Shown here: in pieces, positions 26,595-33,576 of the stretch | How positions within the stretch are numbered: position 1 is the stretch's first letter | Layout: each line of letters opens with the position of its first letter | Source: an uncultured SAR116 cluster alpha proteobacterium | GTDB taxonomy: Bacteria > Pseudomonadota > Alphaproteobacteria > Puniceispirillales > Marisalimonadaceae | Assembly (NCBI GenBank): GCA_902524215.1 | Contig: CABZCK010000005.1 | Span: 1-64,000, forward strand | Reading direction: 5' to 3' | DNA: 64,000 nucleotides | Translations under genes and position numbers: made by a program | Notes under the pieces: generated by a model | Told to the model about the DNA's origin: nothing | The model's database searches: none | Seen by the model: the letters and a program-made list of their open reading frames with translations, nothing else

Positions 26595-27878
26595 TTAGGA
26601 AGCTATCATCTCATTCCATTTTCTGACCATGTATTTGTTTTCATCCATGGTAGCGTTCCAACAAGCAACTGCACCCATACGATCATTATAAGATCCACCG
26701 TCTCTTATCTCACCTTTAGACGCAAGTTTTTTTCCAGTTGGTGAAAGTATATCCTGAGCAGCAGGTTTGCCATTCATCCAATAATCCCACTCATATGCTT
26801 TCATGTTTTTCTCAGCAGTTGTTAAAACAGCAGAGTAATAACCTTGCCTGTTTAAGTAAGCTCCCATCCAACCTGATAAAAACCAATTGATGTACTCGTA
26901 ACATATGTCAGCTTGTCTTCCTTTAGCAGTTGAAGGTAGTGCAAAACCAGCTGCCCACGCTCTATAACCTTCTTTAAGTGGTTGATAAATACATGGAATA
27001 CCTTGTGATCTTACAGCTGTTATTGCTGGAGACCACATTGATTGAATTACGACCTCTCCTGATGCCATTAAATTAACACTTTCATTAAAGTCGCTCCAAA
27101 ATGCTCTAAATTGACCAGCCTTTTTTGCTTCAGTGAAAATTTTCATAGTTAAGTCAATTTCAGCCTTTGTCATATTACCCTTATCTGGATAAGTATATTC
27201 GCCCATGGCTTCAACGACCATTGCAGCATCCATAATTCCAATTGATGGAATATTAAGAATACAAGCTTTACCTTTAAATTCTGGGTTTAATAGTTCGGCC
27301 CAAGTATTTATTGGTCTTTTGATAAGATCTGGTCTTATACCAAGAGTATCAGCGTTATATACAGTCGGTATTAAGGTTGCGTATCTGGTAGGTTCTTTAG
27401 AAAATTCCGTAGAATTTGGACCCTTAAGGTATAAAACTTTCTTTGGAGCAGTTCCTTGATCACCAATTGTTTTTCCATTTACTTTACCTTCGGTGAACGC
27501 AGTTACTACATTACTCCATTCCTTTATCCTATTTGTATCCATTCCTAAAAGACTTCCTGATGGTACAAGTTTGGGCATACTAAAATATTCAGAATCAACA
27601 ATATCAAAACTGTTTGGTTGTGTAAGAATCGTTTTAACAACTTCATCAGTAGTTTTAGAAATGTATTTAACTTTAATTCCAGTATCCTCAAATAATTTTT
27701 TTTCAGGTTCTGATCCCATATTTACAGCGGTACCCAAATATCGAATAGTAGGAGTACCAGAAGCATGTATTGCTGGAAATCCAGTTATTAAGCCAGAACC
27801 AAGCGCTGCTCCAGCCAATGCAGTTGTTGACTTAAGCATGCTCCTTCTGGTTATTTTTTTGTTCATTTTTTTAGACAT
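26595..27878 (-). CDS. ABC transporter substrate-binding protein (PotD-like) with Tat signal
   Basis: A 427-residue periplasmic binding protein of solute-binding family 1. It starts with a twin-arginine signal (KKITRRSMLKSTTALAGAAL) ending near FPAIHA. The ATG at 27878 is chosen over an upstream in-frame start (27932) because AAAGGAG lies six bases before it and the Tat signal is then N-terminal. It delivers substrate to the following PotB/PotC-like permeases; the ATPase is encoded divergently at 28079. Tat export means the protein folds in the cytoplasm first, which is uncommon but known for this family in alphaproteobacteria. Confidence 0.85.
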   Translation of the reverse strand: MSKKMNKKITRRSMLKSTTALAGAALGSGLITGFPAIHASGTPTIRYLGTAVNMGSEPEKKLFEDTGIKVKYISKTTDEVVKTILTQPNSFDIVDSEYFSMPKLVPSGSLLGMDTNRIKEWSNVVTAFTEGKVNGKTIGDQGTAPKKVLYLKGPNSTEFSKEPTRYATLIPTVYNADTLGIRPDLIKRPINTWAELLNPEFKGKACILNIPSIGIMDAAMVVEAMGEYTYPDKGNMTKAEIDLTMKIFTEAKKAGQFRAFWSDFNESVNLMASGEVVIQSMWSPAITAVRSQGIPCIYQPLKEGYRAWAAGFALPSTAKGRQADICYEYINWFLSGWMGAYLNRQGYYSAVLTTAEKNMKAYEWDYWMNGKPAAQDILSPTGKKLASKGEIRDGGSYNDRMGAVACWNATMDENKYMVRKWNEMIAS

Positions 27879-27988
27879 ATCAACTCCTTTGTAAAAGTTA
27901 AATATATTACAAGTTGACACTAATTTAATCATTAACGATGATCTTGAAGATTTTTTTTATTAATTGATTATTTTTTTTGCATAAATAG

Positions 27989-28016
27989 TTTAATAAAATT
28001 AAGTTATGCTTATAAT
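27989..28016 (+). promoter_or_regulatory. Possible promoter for the PotA-like ATPase
   Basis: A perfect TATAAT at 28011-28016 has a TTTAAT at 27989-27994, 16 bases upstream, as a weak -35. It lies in the 200-base gap between the divergent binding-protein and ATPase genes. AT-rich context lowers confidence. Confidence 0.35.
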
Positions 28017-28078
28017 AAGACTTATTAATACTCATAAAAATTTTTGATACTATATTTTCGAATCGGTTATAAATAATC

Positions 28079-29059
28079 ATGTCTCAACCTCTAGATTTAG
28101 AATTAGCAAAACTGCTTAAGAAATATGATAACACCACGGCAGTTAATAACATTGATTTGAAAATTAAAGCTGGATCATATTGTTGTTTGTTGGGACCTTC
28201 AGGATGTGGAAAAACTTCAACTCTTCGAATGATTGCTGGTCATGAAGAAATTACAGATGGTGATATACTATTAGGTAATACAATTATAAATGGGTTACCT
28301 CCATCTAAAAGAGGTACATCAATGATGTTTCAAAATTACGCTCTTTTCCCGCATTTACATTGTCTTGATAATGTTGCCTTTCCATTAAAAATAAAAGGAG
28401 AAACAAAAAAGCAAAGACATGAGAGCGCTGAAAAAATTTTAAACATGGTTCAAATGAATGAGTATTTAATGCGATATCCACATCAGCTTTCAGGAGGTCA
28501 ACAACAAAGAGTTGCTCTTGCTCGTTCTCTAATTACAAGTCCATCAATTTTATTGTTAGATGAGCCCCTTTCTGCGTTAGACCCATTTTTAAGGATAAAA
28601 ATGCGATCAGAACTCAAAAATATTCAAAAAAAACTTGGTATTACTTTTATTCATGTAACTCACTCTCAAGAAGAAGCATTGGCATTGGCTGATATAGTTG
28701 TTGTTATGAATAATGGACTGATTGAACAGAATGACTCACCTTATACAATTTTTAATAAACCAAAGAATGAATTTGTAGCTAATTTTGTAGGTAGTCATAA
28801 CGTTATTTCTCAAAACAAGAAAAAATTTGCAATTAGAATGGATCAAATCAAAGTTTCTAAAACTTCTAAAATAAATAATAACACTATGATACTAGATGAT
28901 TTAGAATTTCAGGGTGAAAATGTAAAATTAATATGTTCAAATAAGACAAATAAGTTACACATTCTTATAGAGGATAAAAAATTTTATAAAGAAAAGTTTG
29001 AAATTGGTCAAAACGTCGATGTTCAGTGGGATAAGAACCAAATTCATTTATTGTCATAA
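28079..29059 (+). CDS. ABC transporter ATP-binding protein (PotA-like)
   Basis: A 326-residue ATPase of the spermidine/putrescine/iron branch. Walker A is GPSGCGKTS, the signature is LSGGQQQRVALARSL, Walker B is ILLLDEPLSALD and the switch histidine is in VTHSQEEALALAD. A C-terminal regulatory (TOBE-like) region covers about residues 240-326. It is transcribed away from the binding-protein and permease genes it presumably serves. It might also energise the ATPase-less amino-acid importer at 4919-7075, but that family normally uses a different ATPase type. Confidence 0.88.
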   Translation: MSQPLDLELAKLLKKYDNTTAVNNIDLKIKAGSYCCLLGPSGCGKTSTLRMIAGHEEITDGDILLGNTIINGLPPSKRGTSMMFQNYALFPHLHCLDNVAFPLKIKGETKKQRHESAEKILNMVQMNEYLMRYPHQLSGGQQQRVALARSLITSPSILLLDEPLSALDPFLRIKMRSELKNIQKKLGITFIHVTHSQEEALALADIVVVMNNGLIEQNDSPYTIFNKPKNEFVANFVGSHNVISQNKKKFAIRMDQIKVSKTSKINNNTMILDDLEFQGENVKLICSNKTNKLHILIEDKKFYKEKFEIGQNVDVQWDKNQIHLLS

Positions 29060-29081
29060 ATATGAAATAGTTTAGAAAATA

Positions 29082-29114
29082 AATTATAAAAATTTATTTA
29101 AAAATTTTATAATT
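29082..29114. terminator. AT-only stem-loop between convergent genes
   Basis: AATTATAAAA (29082-29091) pairs with TTTTATAATT (29105-29114) in the 62-base gap between two convergent genes. The stem has no GC pairs, so it would be a weak bidirectional terminator at best. Confidence 0.35.
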
Positions 29115-29121
29115 ATTTAGA

Positions 29122-30339
29122 TTAAAGTTCTTTTACAAATCTATGTAGCTTCGATAATATTTTTCTTTCAGATTTTTCTAAGCCAGTAATGTTTCCTGGA
29201 GGCATTGCATAAGATACAATTACTTGTGAATAGATATTATCAATATGTTTTATTATATCGTTTACATTTTCAAGATGAATTTTCTTTGGAGCGTGTGTCA
29301 TATTTTCCCAGAGTGGTTCTTGTGCATGACACATAGAACATTTAGAAACAATTATTTCTTCTGATGCCAATATAAGATCTTTTGGAATTTGTTCTATGAT
29401 TGCATTTGCTTTTTCATCATTATTTGTAAGATTAGGCTTACCTTTTTCAGACAAATAAACTGAAAATAGAATTATCATTAATACAGGAACCCAAAGCAAG
29501 TAAGGAGGTTTCTTTCCAGAATGTTTTATATTGAAAAATTGTCTAATCAATGCACCAGTAATTATTATTAATGAAATTATTATCCAGGAATAATCAGTAG
29601 CGTATATTGTTGGGTAGTGATTACTAATCATTATAAATATAACAGGGAGAGTTAAATAATTATTATGTAAAGATCTTTGTTTTGCGTTCATTCCGTGAAT
29701 CGAATCAGGTTTTTTATTTTTGAGTAAACTCTGCACCACTTTCTTTTGTCCAGGTATTATAATCATTAAAACATTAGCTACCATTATAGTTCCTAACATC
29801 GAACCAATTTGCATATAAGCTCCTCGGTGTGAAAAAACTTGAAAATATAACCAACTAAAAAATGTAAATACTAGAAGTATAAAGATTGATAGCATTATGT
29901 TATTTTTATTTACTGTTTTCTTACAAATATAATTGTATAAAACCCATCCTAAAATAATTCCAATTAATGAAAGTGAGATAGCTTCTAAATTTGAAAGATC
30001 AAATTTTTCAATTTCAATCATATAAAGATCAGCACTAATATAATAAATTAGAATTAAAAGTAAAAATCCAGAAATCCAAGTAGCGTACGCCTCCCATTTG
30101 AACCACGTTAGTTGAGATGGAAGTTTATCTGGGGCTACAAGATATTTTACTATTTGGTAGAAGCCTCCACCATGAACTTGCCAAGCTTCACCATGAGCTT
30201 CTTTAGGAATATCTTTTCTCTTTAGTAAACTTAAATCTAAAGCAATAAAATAAAAACTTGATCCAATCCATGCTATTCCTGCGATCACATGTAGCCACCT
30301 AACTAAAAATTCAGTCCATTCAAGTAAAATATAAGACAC
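29122..30339 (-). CDS. puuD: Membrane urate oxidase with C-terminal cytochrome c domain
   Basis: A 405-residue integral membrane enzyme that oxidises urate to 5-hydroxyisourate and passes electrons to a fused cytochrome c domain instead of O2. The N-terminal half has about eight membrane spans, beginning LLEWTEFLVRWLHVIAGIAWIG and WQVHGGGFYQIVKY. The heme-binding CSMCH is near the C-terminus. The GTG at 30339 is the best start: GAGGAAG lies five bases before it and it begins just after the hiuH stop. A farther in-frame start would overlap hiuH. With hiuH it forms a two-step operon. Confidence 0.88.
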   Translation of the reverse strand: MSYILLEWTEFLVRWLHVIAGIAWIGSSFYFIALDLSLLKRKDIPKEAHGEAWQVHGGGFYQIVKYLVAPDKLPSQLTWFKWEAYATWISGFLLLILIYYISADLYMIEIEKFDLSNLEAISLSLIGIILGWVLYNYICKKTVNKNNIMLSIFILLVFTFFSWLYFQVFSHRGAYMQIGSMLGTIMVANVLMIIIPGQKKVVQSLLKNKKPDSIHGMNAKQRSLHNNYLTLPVIFIMISNHYPTIYATDYSWIIISLIIITGALIRQFFNIKHSGKKPPYLLWVPVLMIILFSVYLSEKGKPNLTNNDEKANAIIEQIPKDLILASEEIIVSKCSMCHAQEPLWENMTHAPKKIHLENVNDIIKHIDNIYSQVIVSYAMPPGNITGLEKSERKILSKLHRFVKEL

Positions 30340-30340
30340 T

Positions 30341-30691
30341 TTAGCTTCCTCTATATGTACTATAACCAAATGGAGAAACTAACAATGGAATATGATAATG
30401 ACTTTGTTTGTTAATTGAAAAGTCGATACTAATTTTGTCGTAGAAAGAATAATCGGAATTTACAAACTCATTTTTTAAAAAATAATCTTTTACATGGAAC
30501 ACAAGTTGGTAATTCCCAAACTTAAAGTTTTCATCGGAAATTAAAGGTCTGTCGACACGACCATCTTTATTTGTAGTACATTCTAAAATTTTATTTTTAA
30601 CTTCATTGTTTAAAAAAAATAATTCTATTAAAATATTATGTGCAGGTTTACCAATGCTTGTATCTAATACATGTGTAGTTAACCCAGCCAT
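30341..30691 (-). CDS. hiuH: 5-hydroxyisourate hydrolase
   Basis: A 116-residue transthyretin-related enzyme that hydrolyses 5-hydroxyisourate to OHCU. It starts MAGLTTHVLDTSIGKPA, with active-site His7, and ends in the signature C-terminal YRGS. It precedes puuD directly (one base between stop and the puuD GTG). Its start is only 33 bases from the divergent uraD start, so the three consecutive steps from urate to allantoin sit side by side. Confidence 0.94.
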   Translation of the reverse strand: MAGLTTHVLDTSIGKPAHNILIELFFLNNEVKNKILECTTNKDGRVDRPLISDENFKFGNYQLVFHVKDYFLKNEFVNSDYSFYDKISIDFSINKQSHYHIPLLVSPFGYSTYRGS

Positions 30692-30724
30692 AAATTTTTA
30701 TATCATATATGTTGAGGCAAACAA

Positions 30725-31246
30725 ATGGAAAATGAAATTATCAATTTTGAAAATAAAAATTTCAGAAAATCAAAATTTGTATCTTTATTTGAAACGATAT
30801 ACGAGCATTCTGATTGGGTAATTAAAAATGTTATTGAGGATAAATCTAATATTCCAAATACAATAAATGAGCTTAGATCAGCTATGAAAAAAGTTGTAAA
30901 TAAAAGCTCAGATAATTTAAAACTAAAGTTATTAAGAGCTCATCCAGAACTTGGAATTAAAAAAAATCAATTGTCTAGCCTTACAGAGTCATCTCAAGAA
31001 GAACAAAAATCTGCTGGTTTAGATCAGTGTTCAGAAGAAGAATATGAGGAAATTAAATCACTTAACAAATCCTACAAAGAAAAGTTTCAATTTCCATTTA
31101 TTATAGCGGTTAAAGGATTAAATAGATTAGATATAATTAAATCAATGAAAAAAAGAGTTGATAATAATTATGAGGAAGAATTTTTAACTGCAATTAATGA
31201 AGTTCATAAAATTGCTAAAATTAGATTGGATGCCCTAGAGCTTTAG
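30725..31246 (+). CDS. uraD: OHCU decarboxylase
   Basis: A 173-residue enzyme that decarboxylates 2-oxo-4-hydroxy-4-carboxy-5-ureidoimidazoline to S-allantoin. The catalytic His73 is in RAHPELG, and the SQEEQKSAGL segment (about 90-99) carries the conserved glutamates. FPFIIAVKG follows. GAGG lies 8 bases before the ATG. The 3' end overlaps the convergent molybdopterin reductase by 12 bases. It is not fused to a PuuE-type allantoinase, as it is in some bacteria. Confidence 0.93.
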   Translation: MENEIINFENKNFRKSKFVSLFETIYEHSDWVIKNVIEDKSNIPNTINELRSAMKKVVNKSSDNLKLKLLRAHPELGIKKNQLSSLTESSQEEQKSAGLDQCSEEEYEEIKSLNKSYKEKFQFPFIIAVKGLNRLDIIKSMKKRVDNNYEEEFLTAINEVHKIAKIRLDALEL

Positions 31247-33574
31247 TTTTTTTAAGATTGGTGCATCAAATATTGTAATAGAAGGCAAATCTTTTTCCCA
31301 TTTATGTATTTCAACTAGAGTAGAATGAGCCGACGGACCCTGACTTAAAGATGAGCAACCAATATCATCAGTTAGAACATTAGGGTTGCCGTGAACGCAA
31401 AATGTGTCATCATCAGCTGCAGGATTATACCAAGCACCAACTGGTAGAAATACAATTCCTTCCATTACATCATCAGAAATTTTTATACCTGCTAGGCATG
31501 AACCTCTATCATTAAAAACTTTGACAATATCATCATTTTTTAAATTTCTTATTTTTGCGTCATTTGGATTTATTAAAAGTGGCTCTCTACCATGAATTTT
31601 AGATTTTTTACTGTGTTTACCGTTATCAAGTTGACTATGTAGTCTATTTTCAGGTTGACCGGAAATTAGATGTAATGGATATTTTTTTGTTATATTTGAG
31701 CCTAACCACTCCTTTGGTTCTAACCATTTAGGATGACCAGGGCAATCAGAGTAGTTAAAACTATCTACCTCATCTGAAAAAATTTCAATTTTTTTAGAAT
31801 GATTTGATAAAGGAAATTTTTCAGGCTTTTTAACAAAATCTTCCATTAATATTTGTTCATGTGTAGGTTTTAAAACTTCAAAGAATCCTCCATTCCAAAA
31901 TTCATTAAATTCAGGAAGGTAAAAATTATTTTCTTTTGCACTTTCTTTTGCTTCACTCCACAAAGATTTTAGCCATTCTTCTTCATTTTTATTTTCTGTA
32001 AATTGTTTTTTAAAACCTAGTTTTTCTGAAATTAAAGAAAATATATCAAAATCATTTTTTGAATTTCCTACAGAATCTATTGCCTTATGCATTGGGGAAA
32101 CGGTTTGTTCCCAATGTCTGAAACCAATATCATTTCTTTCAAGTGTTGTTGTAGTGGGTAATACTATATCAGCATGTCTTGCAAGGCTATTCCACCATAT
32201 TTCATTTGTAATAATTGTATCAGGTTTAAATGTGGCTTTTCTTAATTTTGATAAATTCATCTGATGATGAAATGGGTTACCTCCAGCCCAGTAAACTAAT
32301 TTTATGTTTGGATATGGATATGTTTGACCATTAAATGTAAAGTTTTTTCCAGGATTGAGTAACATGTCTGAATATCTTGCGACTGGAATAAAATCTGTAA
32401 TCTGATTTTTGAATTGATTCAATGCAGGCCATTTAAAATATTTAACAGGATTCCCAATCCCATTTTCAGCGCTATAACCTAAACCGAAACCACCACCAGG
32501 TTGACCAATTTGTCCTATCATTGCTGCTAAAACAACTATCATCCAATGTGGCTGTTCACCATATTGTTGTCTCTGAAGTGACCATGACCCAGAAATAAGA
32601 ACTTTTTTATCTTGAATTGTAGCTATAATTTTGTGAAAAACTGTTTTATCAAGTCCTGTTATCCTTTGAGCCCATTCAGGGTCCTTTTTTATTCCATCAT
32701 TATTGCCAAGAAGATAATCTTTAAATTTATCATAACCATGACAATGTGTTTTTAAAAATTTTCGATTGCATAGATTTTTACTTTCTAATAAATAAGCAAG
32801 ACCAAGCATAAAGGCTGTATCAGTACCCGGTCTGATTTGTAACCACTCGGCATTAACTAATTTATCAGCCTCAAAATTTGTAGGACTTATATTAAAAAAT
32901 TTTACATTTCTTTTTTTACATTTTTTTAAAAAAGTTTTTGTTGTATGAAAGCCTACACCTCCTGAAGTCACTTGAGAGTTTTTTAATGGCAAACTACCAA
33001 ACATTAAGATCACATCTGTATTCTTTGAAACACTATTCCAATCAGTATGTTGATCTAAAAATTTTCTATATGACATTCCTATCACGTGTGGAATAATTGT
33101 TTCACTTGCTGCATAAGAATATGTGGTTACGGATTTAACATAACCACCAAAACAATTAAAAAAACGGTGTAATTGACTTTGAGCATGATGAAATCTTCCT
33201 GCCGATGCCCAACCATACGATCCTGCAAAAATAGATTTATTAGTAAAACTAGTTTTAACTCTGTTTAACTCTTTTGAAACTATATTTGTAGCCTCTGCCC
33301 ATGAAATTTCAATAAATTCATCAGTTCCTCTTTTTTTTCTAGCTCTATCAGAGGCTACATTATTATTTTCACCTTCATTTAAATAATCATGGTACCAACC
33401 AGCTCTAACGCAAGGATTTTGAATTCTTAATTTATCATTTACTGCATCAATCATTCCCTCTGAAATTAGAGAGGGGTTTTCATCTTTCTCATAAGGTTCA
33501 AGAGATATAAGTTTTTTATTTTTTACTTTAGGGTAATAACTTCCCCAATGAGCACTTGTTGTTTTAATTTTCAT
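31235..33574 (-). CDS. Molybdopterin N-/S-oxide reductase (BisC/TorA/DMSO reductase type)
   Basis: A 779-residue bis-MGD molybdenum enzyme of the DMSO reductase family. SYGWASAGRFHHAQSQLHRF (about 119-138) and TYSYAASE, with Ser153 as probable molybdenum ligand, match the serine-ligated DMSO/TMAO/biotin sulfoxide reductases. There is no N-terminal Fe-S cluster and no Tat signal, so it should be cytoplasmic and BisC-like, taking electrons from a soluble donor. The natural substrate is unknown. It starts just before the large FAD/Fe-S dehydrogenase (3 bases apart), which could be a partner. Confidence 0.82.
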   Translation of the reverse strand: MKIKTTSAHWGSYYPKVKNKKLISLEPYEKDENPSLISEGMIDAVNDKLRIQNPCVRAGWYHDYLNEGENNNVASDRARKKRGTDEFIEISWAEATNIVSKELNRVKTSFTNKSIFAGSYGWASAGRFHHAQSQLHRFFNCFGGYVKSVTTYSYAASETIIPHVIGMSYRKFLDQHTDWNSVSKNTDVILMFGSLPLKNSQVTSGGVGFHTTKTFLKKCKKRNVKFFNISPTNFEADKLVNAEWLQIRPGTDTAFMLGLAYLLESKNLCNRKFLKTHCHGYDKFKDYLLGNNDGIKKDPEWAQRITGLDKTVFHKIIATIQDKKVLISGSWSLQRQQYGEQPHWMIVVLAAMIGQIGQPGGGFGLGYSAENGIGNPVKYFKWPALNQFKNQITDFIPVARYSDMLLNPGKNFTFNGQTYPYPNIKLVYWAGGNPFHHQMNLSKLRKATFKPDTIITNEIWWNSLARHADIVLPTTTTLERNDIGFRHWEQTVSPMHKAIDSVGNSKNDFDIFSLISEKLGFKKQFTENKNEEEWLKSLWSEAKESAKENNFYLPEFNEFWNGGFFEVLKPTHEQILMEDFVKKPEKFPLSNHSKKIEIFSDEVDSFNYSDCPGHPKWLEPKEWLGSNITKKYPLHLISGQPENRLHSQLDNGKHSKKSKIHGREPLLINPNDAKIRNLKNDDIVKVFNDRGSCLAGIKISDDVMEGIVFLPVGAWYNPAADDDTFCVHGNPNVLTDDIGCSSLSQGPSAHSTLVEIHKWEKDLPSITIFDAPILKKLKL

Positions 33575-33576
33575 GA

